A program made the translations under genes and the position numbers. Below, piece after piece: positions 1 through 10,306 of a stretch of DNA of 64,000 nt. This DNA is from Cliona cf. orientalis (taxonomy: Eukaryota > Porifera > Demospongiae > Clionaida > Clionaidae). The notes below the pieces were generated by a model. That model was not told the origin of the DNA, searched no databases, and saw nothing but the letters and a program-made list of their open reading frames with translations. The stretch is taken from the NCBI GenBank assembly GCA_963930775.1, contig OZ005705.1, positions 5,952,001-6,016,000 of the forward strand. Direction: 5' to 3'. The first letter of the stretch is position 1, and the number at the start of each line of letters is the position of its first letter.

Positions 1-54
1 AGAGTGAGAGAGAGACAGAGAGAAAGAGAGAGAGACAGAGAGTGAGAGAGAGAG
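1..54. repeat. GA-rich microsatellite at the window edge
   Basis: The first 54 bases are almost pure GA/GACA simple repeat. On the minus strand they lie downstream of the last visible exon of the ankyrin/PH gene, so they are probably intronic. Confidence 0.9.
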
Positions 55-83
55 TACGTAGTTATGTATGATATGTAGTGAAA

Positions 84-3000
84 AGCGTTTTACCCTTGTG
101 GCATTGACACTTCCCAAGTGCAGCAAGAGCTGCAGTCCATTCAGCCAGTTCTTGTAGTCTTCTGAGGACACTGCAACCACATCTAGCACTCTGAAATTAC
201 AGGATAGAATTACGGCATACTTGTAAGATGATATCGTATTGGTTGGTTAGTTTCTTTACCTACCTGAGATTTGTGAAGATGGTGAAGGAAAATTTATGCT
301 TGTTCATGGGATCAAAGTCCTTTCGTCCAAACACTGCAGGGCTAGCGGAGGAGCGCACACCAACCAGGATATCTGAGTACACAATATTAGCAATAGTAAA
401 TCTGATATCCTGATTGTGTGTATAAAAATTAATAATGCGGGGTGATGCATTTTACCAGATTTCACATCCTTGTTGCTAGTGTCTTTGGACTTGCTCCAGC
501 AAATCTGAAAGTAGTAGACATACCAGATCATTACACTATAGATAGGTGGAATAGTAATAATATAGTAATAGTCCTACTTTGCAGTTTGAGGGGTTGACCC
601 AGAAGAACCGAGGGTGAAGGGGGCCCTTCCCATCATTAGTGAACTTATTAATCCACGCTCCACAGCACACGGACTGAATCTGAAGCACCTGTTCTGACGT
701 CATGGCCGCTTTCAGCTCTTCAACGTTCAAGAGCTGGCCCTCCTGCACAACAATATATAGATGTTTAGTTACGTTATAGTTAGACTATAGCCTTGAGTGG
801 TTTATTTGAATTGTACGCTAGCCTCGTGGTTTAAATGCCCGTCTCTAGCGTACAATTCAAATAAATCACGATAAGGCTATAGTCTAAGTGGCTTGTACTA
901 TGACCGCCAACCGTGGTATATGGAAGTTATACCACGGCTCTATGCCCATAGTAAATACACGCGTTATCTGCCAGCTGTGGTATATGGCAGTTATACCATG
1001 GCTGTGGGTACTCCACAGTTTGCACAGTGGGCAGACAGTGGTTTACATCGTATATACTACAGGCGGTGCCTTTGATCTTTACTCTAGTCATAGTACAAAA
1101 TGGGGTTAGAACCCTGCTAATAATCCCTAAATCTTGATGTACATGTGTGACTATGGCCTAGCAAGTAATGATCTATGAATCTGCCCATCAGGTCATAGTA
1201 TACACCAGTATTTGTTATATACACAAAACGTTTTCCGTCATGCCAGCGATAATCACACTACTGATTCTAGTAAACTTCCCAAAGTTTTACCTGTTGCTGG
1301 AGTGCTCTTGTACCAGGAGCTGCTGTGGTGGTGCCGTAGGTCAGAATGGAGTTGTAGCTGCATTAGTCGGCAATAGCTTAAATTTTGTCTATGTATATTC
1401 ATAATTTCATATGAGAAGAGCTGCACCTGTCCGAAGCCTCCATGAGGCCCTCTGACTTGGTCAGCAGGAGAGAGCAGTAATGGAGTCCCTTCTCTGTCGC
1501 GTAGTCCAGAGCTGTCTTCTGGCTGCTATCCTTAATGTTGGGCTCAGCTGTGTATGCACATTGTAAAAATAGGTTCAAGAGATTAGAGTTTATTTATCAT
1601 CGCTGGGGTTGCTAGTTGTATTAGACTTACCTCCATGTGCCAGTAGTGCTCTAATCACTTCAGGATTCTCACACACAGTCGCCCAGTGCAGCGGTGTACG
1701 CCTATAATAGCCATTATTGTCAGTTACTATGTTGAAGCACTTTAGTATAAGTAGCATTTACCCATTGATGTCAATATCATTCACAGAAGTTGGCCTGATG
1801 GCCTTGATCAGGGTAACAGCTTTAGCACAGCCCTGTCGGTTTGAGAAATACGTAAAAGGTGATGCCCACTGTACTGACAGAATCTATATACCAGTACCTG
1901 CTCAGCAGCTTGATGCATCACCGTTTTTCCCTTCTTGGTGGTGTACTGAGCACTGTCCTGGTTGATCAGTACCTAATAGAACAGAAAATAAACCCAGTCA
2001 ATTATTAGCTATAGCTGCCAATACATTGATCTACCTGTAGAGCTCTTGTGTCGTGTCTCTGAACCGACCAGTGGACAGCTGTCATTCCATCTACGTCACT
2101 AATTGCAGGGTCTGCCCCCTTTTCTAGGAGCACCTTGATATGGTTGGGTTTGCCGTGGAAGGCGGCCCACATCAAAGCTGTCATCATAGCCCCATCTCGA
2201 ACATTGATGTTGAGACCAGGGATCTATACAACAGAAATGAGTCTTGTAACAATTTTAGAAATTTCTTTTCCTTCCAGAAATCACCTTCTCTAACAGTAGC
2301 TCAATACTCTTGGGGTCCTTATTGTTAGTACACCAGTGCAATGGCATCCTTCCCTCCCTGTCCTGAGTTAATATACAATGTACATAAATTGATGTTCGTT
2401 AAAGTAGAATAGCTACGTACCCTTTTCAGACCATCTGCCCCAATGCTTAGAAGAAGAGCTATCATTTCAATATTACCAGAATATGCTGCTTGATGGAGGC
2501 ATGTGCTACCATCTACAGAGAGTGGGGGGAGGGGAGAGGGGGGAGGGGAAGAGAGACTCAGAGATAAATGCATTCAAGGACAACATATCACCCCAGTTCC
2601 TCACCATCTGCAGTTGAATTCACATTGGCACCCGCCTCAGCCAATATCTTAACACAGTGGAGGTGGTCTTGATGGACAGCATGCATGAGTGGTGTCCGCC
2701 CTTCGCTGTCCCTGACATCAACCCCCTCTCGCTTACACATCTTCTCTGTCCCTAGAATCATCTCCACGGGGTCCTGAGTGATGGGTAGAATCGAAAGCTG
2801 CTCATTCAGTGACTTTTTGTTCCCTGTGGCAGCTGCGTAGTGAAGAGGATGCATATCTGTCGAGCTGCTAGGTGGGAAATTCACAGGTTGTTCCTCAGGG
2901 AGCTGTCCGGTTCCTTTGACTGAGACGAGGTGGACGTTTCTTTCTTGATTATCATGTTTCTTTAGACCTTTATACAGTGCAGGATTGTACTGAGGCATCT

Positions 3001-4576
3001 GAGCCTCAAGGAGTGCCTCTTGGTTGCCTGAATCCACCTCTTCATAGTTTGGGTCATGGGACTGATCACGTGACACCGTGGAGAGCTCCTGATTGGTGGA
3101 TGGTGCAGTATTGAGTTCCGTAGCTGCTTGGTTGATCACCACAATGCTCGAGTCCAGTTTAGGCTGAGGTTCGTAAGCACTGAGTGTAGGCATTGCAGTG
3201 ATAGTTTGAGTATCGGTTGATTGGAGGGGCTTCCTCTTTACCACTGTGCTGTACTCTGGCTCCGCTGGGACATCACGCTGATCTATTACCACAATGTAAT
3301 AAAAATGATGTGTTAAACGTTTAGAGCCTGCACCTAGGGAATTTCTAGATCGAGGGGCTAATTATAAGGAGCACTTTAAAGCCATTATTTTGTTTTATCA
3401 CCTTTCCTATCCTGATTCTCCCATTCTTGGGCAACCAAATCTCCATTCTTGGATCGAACCACAATCACTGGCTCTAGGCTGATTGGTTTCGCCACATTGC
3501 GTCTGCGCTCTCCTTCCTCCTCCTCCTCCCCCTCTCTGACAATCTTGTCCAGAGGAGCACTCCCAGGCCTCTCCTTCTCCTTCTCTGATGCCACCTTCCC
3601 CAATCCCCTCTTCTCATCAAGAACTGACGCACTATTTGACTGGAGAGAGGGTGACTGAGCCACAGCTGCTACTATAGAAAATACTGGAGTAGCAGTAGCA
3701 GTAGTAGAAGGTAGTATGGCAGCTGCAGGGTTTGGTGGTAGTGGTGGTTTCACTGGACTAGGAGCCACTTTGTTGAATCGTCTCAAAGGAGACATCGTTC
3801 TCTTGGGTGTTGTTTGCGGGGATCCATTGTTGGTCTTGCTGCCCATGATGGCTTCTCTCCTCAAGTCTTGAGCAGGAGGGTGAGCCAAGCTTTGAGATAC
3901 AAATGGAGAGGTAGCTGCTGTTCCTGTCTCTATCCCTCCAGCACCACCTTGTTTGTCTTGGAGAACCTACATGCAGTAAATCAAAGAATACCTGAATGTT
4001 CTAACTTTAATAAATAAATAAATAGAAACAGCATGCTTGTTTTACTGGAATTGCTGCTGCTCCTGATGTGTTTGTCACTGCTTCATCATCACCTAAAATA
4101 TATGGTAAACCAGCAATAATTATTGCAGATTTTAATAATATTGGTAACTCACTGAGATCAATATGAAATGTTTGTGCATGCTTCTCTGGGGAGATCCAGG
4201 CGTTAGCAGGAGTGCCAGAGATAGCTGCTGCCACCTCTACTTCTGTAGCTTCATTGGTGGAAGATGCTGTTCCACCACTTAATACTCCCTGTGATACAAA
4301 AATTAATAATAAAAAAAAAAGTTCGATCATGTATTATAAATGGGATAGGATACTACCAGAAGTACATTACACGTAATGTACTCCTGATACTACTGCATGT
4401 ACTGAGCTCTATTCTGATTCTACTACCTCTTTGATGATATTATTTGGGTCTTTATCGTCCAGTTTCTCTTTCGCACCATCCACTAAATCGTTGAAATCAT
4501 CACGGGATTCAGAGGGCACCACTCCGGGAGGTGGAGGAATCAAAGGCTTGGAGCTGGAGCTGGAGCTAGAGGCCAT
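84..4576 (-). CDS. Ankyrin-repeat protein with C-terminal PH domain, 3' end outside window
   Basis: Many-exon gene whose 3' end lies beyond the left edge. The likely start is the ATG at 4574-4576 (MASSSSSSSKP); in-frame ATGs lie upstream to 4630. The first third is low-complexity, rich in Pro and Ser, with a Glu-rich stretch (exons about 4427-4576, 4153-4288, 3402-3966). Exon 2605-3282 holds possible SH2-type sites (YSTV, YEEV) and begins the ankyrin repeats (MHPLHYAAATGN, GRTPLMHAVHQDH). Repeats continue through exons near 2423-2512, 2330, 2226-2034, 1970-1885, 1850-1770, 1705-1630 and 1550-1430 (STCLHQAAYSGN, MTALMWAAFHGKPNH, RTPLHWATVCENPE). Their arrangement resembles ANKRD55 and inversin. 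The last visible exons (about 748-590, 507-460, 380-270, 196-84) encode a PH-like fold: GAWINKF, HPRFFWVN, WSKSK and a final amphipathic helix with KNWLNGLQLLL, closest in my memory to fungal Mcp5/Num1 PH domains. A role as a membrane-bound scaffold is inferred. Confidence 0.75.
780..887. mobile_element. Small fold-back element in the ankyrin/PH gene
   Basis: TTAGACTATAGCCTT and TTTATTTGAATTGTACGCTA have inverted partners TAGCGTACAATTCAAATAAA and AAGGCTATAGTCTAA. The arms are about 42 bases with a loop of about 24. It lies in an intron and has no coding frame. Confidence 0.7.
909..1003. repeat. Two related hairpins in an intron
   Basis: CCGTGGTATATGGAAGTTATACCACGG at about 911-937 and a related hairpin at about 974-1003 (CTGTGGTATATGG then TTATACCATGG) are each nearly self-complementary. 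They are adjacent and similar, so probably copied from one another. Confidence 0.6.
2515..2565. repeat. Purine-rich simple repeat
   Basis: GGGGAG/GGGAGA repeats lie in the short intron of the ankyrin/PH gene between the exons ending at 2605 and starting at 2512. Confidence 0.7.
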
Positions 4577-4700
4577 TTCCAACATAAAAGGGGGTGGGGC
4601 TGGATTTGAACTTGCATGCACATGCTCCATCGCGTATTGGGGGTGGGGCGCCCTTGGGGGTTGTCCCTAAAATTAAAACTGTACAAGGCCTCGTGGAGCA
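4577..4700. promoter_or_regulatory. Short divergent promoter region, ankyrin/PH gene and aminotransferase 1
   Basis: Only about 124 bases separate the opposing start codons. It contains GGGGTGGGGCGCCCTTGG, a GC-box-like stretch, followed by CCCTAAAATT. A clearly related block lies upstream of the second aminotransferase at about 7557-7595, so core promoter sequence was probably copied with the gene. Confidence 0.5.
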
Positions 4701-7408
4701 ATGTCTACCAAAAAGCAAGAAGATGATCCTCTGGCTTTCGTTAAGAAGCCGAATAAGAGCTACACTCTTTTTGATCACATTCCATCCGACACGGTCAACC
4801 TAAAGATGGGAGCACCAGGGGAGGCCCTTCTCAAGAAGAGTAAGGAGATCATGAAGAAAGCAACAGTCCACAAGATGGTAAGTCACATCACAAATATACT
4901 ATCATAGCTAGCTGAAGAGGAGATAGGTTTGGGAGGGAGTGCGGTGTTTAGAGTACTGTGCTATCAGCAAAAATGATGATTCCTTATCAAAGGAGAAGCT
5001 TAGCTTTGCTTCTGTGATTGAAATCACAAATAATTTTATCCGCTACGTGGTCTGATTTGCTGGTAGCAAGAGTGCAGTATGTACCAATGGCAATTTTCTG
5101 GCATAAAACGTGCAAATGTCTGCAAAATGGTACATTCACTCCTATTGAAGATCAACATATTGTGTATAAATGCACGTAGGAAGAGGACAATGCCCACTGG
5201 TTGTTTCAGTACGGTCCTGAGGTTGGTGATAGAAAGTTCCTTGAGACACTGGCCAGCTTCCTCACTGAAGAGTACAAGTCCCCAGTAGATCCGTGAGTTC
5301 AAGTTCCATTATAACTTATGTCATGAAATATTTGGTCCCCCGCGCTAAGTAGTCCCCCTGGACTGTTAATTTCCGCCATATCCAGTCCCCCCTAAGGGTA
5401 TGCGCATGAAAACCCATCATTCCCCCTGAGGCTAATGGCATGCGCACGAAAGCCCGCCATTTTCACTTGAAGGTTAATGCATCAAAGTGAGCGCTATGTT
5501 TCTGCCACCAACGGTTGCACCATACAGAAAATAGTGGGGACCGTTTATGGCAAGGGGGGACCAACTATGGTGACTATCAATGGTCCGGGGGGACCATCTA
5601 TTCCGCCATGGACGGTCCGGGGGGACCGTTAGTTTCGACCACGGATGGTCCGGGGGGATCATTCATAGCATGACAGGTATTGAGAGAATAAAAAATTTGA
5701 CAATTTTTTTTGCTTACCATCATAAGCATGCATGGGTTAAATTGGCCACGTTGCCAGAGTGAAAACCTCACCAAAATTTTCCACTATAATTTAGTTGCAT
5801 CCAATTATTACAGGGATGATCTGTTTGCCACTGCTGGAGCAACACAGGGGCTCAACCTTCTCAGCCACATGCTATTCTCAGCGGGAGACATTGCGTTTGT
5901 TGAAGACCCAACGTACTTTCTGGCCATGAAGATGTTTAATGATGCTGGGATGAAGGTCATTGGATGTAAGTTATGCAGTAGAAAGCCAGTACTTATACCA
6001 AGCACTCCCTGAGCTACACTCAGGCAGTATAGTATAGCAAGTCTAGTTTCAACCTTCACTATGATTAGGAGAGCCTTTATACATGTAGACATCTCAATGA
6101 AAATGCAGGCCACCTTAGTAAAGATGCTGTAGTACTCTTCCATTCTCAATCTCTGCAGTACCAATGGATGACATAGGAGTCATTCCTGAAGAGCTGGAGA
6201 AGATTCTTGAAGCAAACAAAGACAACAAACCTCGTGAGCTGACAGAGAGAAAGCCATACTGGTCTCTTCTCTATGTCCTGACAACTTTCCATAATCCTCG
6301 AGGAATGTGCCTACCTCCAGGTAAGTGTAGCTAGTCTATCCAATATTGACGTATCTCTTATGATTTTTGACTTTGTAGATCGCTGTGAGAAATTGATTAA
6401 ACTCGCTCGCAAGTACAACCTTCTGGTGGTTACTGACGATGTCTACAATCTGCTCTACTTTGGAGATAGCCCTCCCACCCGCCTTTACCAGTTTGACAAA
6501 AAGTAAGTAGAACCAGAGGCTTATCGAGCCACCCAATACCACTAAACAAATTTTTTATTGACTTTTTTTTTAGGTCTGACGCAGACTACCAGGGGAATGT
6601 AGTGTCCAACGGCACATTCTCCAAGATATTTGGACCTGGAATGAGACTTGGGTGGATGGAGGTGCCAGCCAGAGTCAGGTCCTCCATCCTGAGCACAGGG
6701 GTGTCCATCAGTGGAGGTGGATTCAACCACTGCGTATCTGGAATCATGGAGAGCGTCATCTCTCTGGGCCTGCTCACTCAGATGCTCCAGGACTCAAGAC
6801 CACTCTATCGGGTATAATATTACATTTCAAGGGATTCAGGCTCCACATCACAGCATACAAACTAGGCTTGCTCATTCCCTCTTAAAATTTAGCTTTATAT
6901 TTTCACAAGGAAGAGAGCCTGGCTTGAGGTTATTATTCCATGAAGTTATCTTCACTCTTCACTAATCCAGGAGCAGTGTAAGGCGGTGTGCGATGTTTTT
7001 AGAGCTCAGCTGCCAACTGCAACGTTAATAGCACCACAGGGTGGCTATTTCCTCTGGGTGAAGCTACCTGATGGACTCAGTGGCATGCGTAAGTAATCAT
7101 GCAGGAACACTGTGAAAAATATTTATAGTGTTCATCAGTTTTGTAATCTCGGCTTAGAATTGATGAAAACGTGTGAGGAACATTTCAAAGTCACCTTTGC
7201 TCCAGGAGTGCTGTATGTACTGATGAATCAAAATTATTACGACTAAGTCTTAATGTTTGTTATTAATAATTATTGCAGGACCTCCCCATCAAAGCAGTTT
7301 CAAGATTGTATCAGGATTGGCTTTTGCTACTACAGCAAAGAAGTTCTAACTGAAGCCACTGAGCAGATTGTGAAAGCTGTCAAGATGCTCCAGTCTCAGA
7401 CCAAGTAG
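4701..7408 (+). CDS. PLP-dependent class I/II aminotransferase, copy 1
   Basis: Nine exons: 4701-4877, 5180-5292, 5814-5965, 6159-6320, 6379-6502, 6574-6811, 6971-7088, 7158-7212 and 7279-7408, giving 422 residues. This is a fold type I PLP enzyme of the kynurenine/2-aminoadipate aminotransferase-like group (yeast YER152C-type). Visible landmarks are ATAGATQGLN (cofactor phosphate region), HNPRG at the usual NPxG position, VVTDDVYNLLYF with the Asp and Tyr that contact the pyridine ring, and GTFSKIFGPGMRLGW, whose Ser-x-Ser/Phe-Ser-Lys core provides the Schiff-base lysine. The C-terminal domain has a GGYFLWVKLP motif. No targeting peptide is obvious, so it is probably cytosolic. The amino-acid substrate cannot be told from sequence. 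It is about 82% or more identical by eye to the next gene. Intron 2 carries a minisatellite absent from copy 2. Confidence 0.9.
5335..5665. repeat. Minisatellite of about 33 bp in intron 2 of aminotransferase copy 1
   Basis: Degenerate units begin near GGACCGTTAGTTTC or GGACTGTTAATTTCCGCCA and end in GGTCCGGGGG or similar. The best adjacent units are at about 5587-5651, and older units start at about 5345-5390. A second short repeat (ATGCGCAYGAAARCCC) lies at about 5400-5465. The matching intron of the paralogue lacks all of this. Confidence 0.7.
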
Positions 7409-7554
7409 CAGCTGCCACCAAAATACTATTATATCATTCTGATATCAAACTTTTTAAAAATTAAGCTAGCCATAGTACATTATTGCTGCTCTGCTCAATC
7501 ATAGGCTCAATGTCCATTGTCAGGTGGGTTAATTGGGCGCGACGAAACAACAAG

Positions 7555-7692
7555 GGGGTTGGGGCGCTCTTAGGGGTTACCCCTAAAATTAGAATAGCGC
7601 AGCGCGAGGCGCTAGGCGCGCGCGCAACTAGCCTCGTCCCCAGTACAGCTAGCTACAGTGCAGCCTCCCCGATCTTTGTTCAACGCGCAACG
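7555..7692 (+). promoter_or_regulatory. Upstream region of aminotransferase copy 2
   Basis: The stretch GGTTGGGGCGCTCTTAGGGG followed by CCCTAAAATTAGAAT parallels the block upstream of copy 1. Only 284 bases separate the stop of copy 1 from the start of copy 2, so this is the probable promoter. It is inferred from duplication, with no TATA box recognised. Confidence 0.4.
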
Positions 7693-9885
7693 ATGTCGAC
7701 AAAGAAGCAAGAAGGCGATCCTTTGGCTAAGAAGCCGATTAAAAACTGCACTCAGTTCGATCACATTCTGGCATCGGATACGATCAATCTGAAGTTGGGA
7801 GCACCTGGGGAGCCCCTTCTCAAGAAGAGTAAGGATATCATAAAGAAAGCAACAGTCCACAAGATGGTGAGTCACTATGTGGGGTGAATAGTGTCAAAAC
7901 TAGTGTCGCAATATTTAATTTGGAGGGTAACTGTTCATTGTGTAGGGGGGTGAGTGGACATCTGAGGGGGCGTGCTCCACTTTGGAGGATGCACCGTAAA
8001 TGTGGAGGAGGGGGCTTGTTCCGTAGCCGAGCCGATGCATTGTTTCTGTGATTGGAATTTTATCCGTTACGTGGTCTGATTTACTCGGATCCAATTTGCT
8101 ATTAATAGTGAGAGTGCAATGTATGCCAATTCACTGGCTTGCAACATGCATGTGCAAAATTCCACAAGATGGCAGTCACATCTAATGTCCTCACATGCAT
8201 AAATAATGATGTATTATTATAGGAAGAGGACAATGCCCACTGGTTGTTTCAGTATGGTCCTGAGGTTGGTGATAGAAAGTTCCTTGAGACACTGGCCAGC
8301 TTCCTCACTGAAGAGTACAAGTCCCCAGTAGATCCGTGAGTTATGAATACTAATAATTATGATATGACTAATTTAGTTGTATCCAATAATTATTACAGGG
8401 ATGACCTGTTTGCCACTGCTGGAGCGACACAGGGGCTCAACCTTCTCAGCCACATGCTATTCTCAGAGGGAGACCTTGCGTTTGTTGAAGATCCAACGTA
8501 TTTTTTGGCCATAACGATGTTTAATGATGCTGGAATGAAGGTCACTGGAAGTAAGTTTGTGGTACAAAGCCAGTGCTTTTAAATGCAGTATTCAGTGGAG
8601 CCTTTAATCTCTGCAGTACCAATGGATGAGAGGGGACTCATTCCTGAAGAGCTGGAGAAGATTCTCGAGGCAAACAAAGGTCACAAACCTCGTGAGCTGA
8701 CAGAGAGAAAGCCATACTGGTCTCTTCTCTATGTCATGACAACTATCCACAATCCTCTAGGAATGTGTCTGCCTCCAGGTAAGTGTAGCTAGTCTATCAA
8801 ATTAATATTGATATGATTTTTGATTTCATAGATCGCTGTGAGAAATTGATTAAACTCGCTCGCAAGTACAACCTTCTGGTGGTTACTGATGACGTCTACA
8901 ATCTGCTCTACTTTGGAGATAGCCCTCCCACCCGCCTTTACCAGTTTGACAAAAAGTAAGGCTTTGTATACCTCTGATATGCCTATCTACTAGGCTAAAT
9001 TTTCAACGCTATTTAGGTCTGACGCAGACTATCAGGGGAATGTAGTGTCCAACTGCACATTCTCCAAGATATTTGGACCCGGAATGAGACTCGGGTGGAT
9101 GGAGGTGCCAGCCAGAGTCAGGTCCTCCATCCTGAGCACAGGGGTGTCCATCAGTGGAGGCGGATTCAACCACTGCATATCTGGAATCATGGAGAGCGTC
9201 ATCTCTCTGGGCCTGCTCACTCAAATGCTCCAGGAGTCCAGACCACTCTATCGGGTAGGTTGTGAATTTTGTAAATTCTCTGAATCACATTTTGCACCTA
9301 TTCCCACCTTTGGGGGGTGAAGTTGGCCAAGTGTACCTAAGCTTCCATTTTTACTTGATGCATTCACATGTACTAAAATCTTTTGGAAGGAAGAGAGCCT
9401 ATAGCTAATTATCATTCGTGAACTTATTTTCTCTCTCCACACATAATATACCCAGGAGCATTGCAAGGCAGTATGTGATGTTTTTAGAGCTCAGCTGCCA
9501 ACTGCAATGTTTGCAGAACCACAGGGTGGCTATTTCCTCTGGGTGAAGTTGCCTAATGGACTCAGTGGCACACGTAAGTGATCAGGAGTGCTGTGTAAAC
9601 AAAATTTAATAGTGGTGTGTTTATATTTTTAACTTTTTGATCTTGACTCAGAATTGAGGAAAACTTGTGAGGAACATTTCCAAGTCACCTTTGCTCCAGG
9701 AGTGGTGTATGTTATCCCATAGATTAAAATTATGATCTGTTAATTATAATTGCAGGACTTCCCCATCAAAACAGTTTCAAGACTGTATCAGGATTAGCTT
9801 TGTCCACTACAACAAAGATATCTTAATTGAAGGCACTAAGAAGATCGTGAAAGCTATCAAGATGCTTCAGTCTCAGACTGAGTAG
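7693..9885 (+). CDS. PLP-dependent class I/II aminotransferase, copy 2
   Basis: Tandem paralogue of the preceding gene, with nine exons at 7693-7866, 8223-8335, 8399-8550, 8617-8778, 8832-8955, 9017-9254, 9456-9573, 9652-9706 and 9756-9885, giving 421 residues. All intron positions and phases match copy 1, and eight of nine exon lengths are identical (exon 1 is one codon shorter). The NPxG motif reads HNPLG here, against HNPRG in copy 1. The catalytic CTFSKIFGPGMRLGW lysine region is intact. Differences cluster in exon 1 and the C-terminal exons (for example KTCEEHFQVTFAPG against KTCEEHFKVTFAPG, and FVHYNKDI against FCYYSKEV), so substrate preference could differ. The reading frame is intact, so both copies look functional. 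Confidence 0.9.
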
Positions 9886-10306
9886 CCGCAACTGCTAGCA
9901 AAATACTGGCTGTTTATTAATATATGCAGTCCGATTCTGATGTCAAACTTTTTAGTAAAATGCAGTATTATTTATTATACTACGAGATGTTCGATTAGAA
10001 GCTTGACCCCTTGATGTCACGATGTAAGCAGGTAAAGGTCGTCAGCGAAACGTGCTAGAATCGCGATATAGCATATCGCCTGATGCAATGCAATGCAGCG
10101 CGGCGCGCGGACCCATGTCATGCATGTGCTCTACAGGTACAGAGCTTTAAAAATGTACATGAAACTAGAGACTCTATATAGACTGTGATGATCATAAAAC
10201 AATTCTGCTCTACATAAAAAATTCATATACATCTCATGTACTAAACAAAAAAGGAAGAAGGAAAAGTTACACTTTCAGCTTGGAGCCACACACGTGCGTG
10301 CGTGCA
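9886..10306. other. Convergent 3' intergenic stretch between aminotransferase 2 and ILK
   Basis: There is no gene here. It contains one copy of the recurring GGTAAAGGTCGTCA motif at 10031-10044 and a CG-rich patch (GCAGCGCGGCGCGCGGACC) near 10092. Both genes end here, so the stretch mainly carries 3' untranslated regions and polyadenylation signals. Confidence 0.6.

Noticed and set aside
5474-5662. Pro/Trp-rich 62-codon frame on the minus strand
   Set aside because: It is a translation of the 33-bp intron minisatellite.
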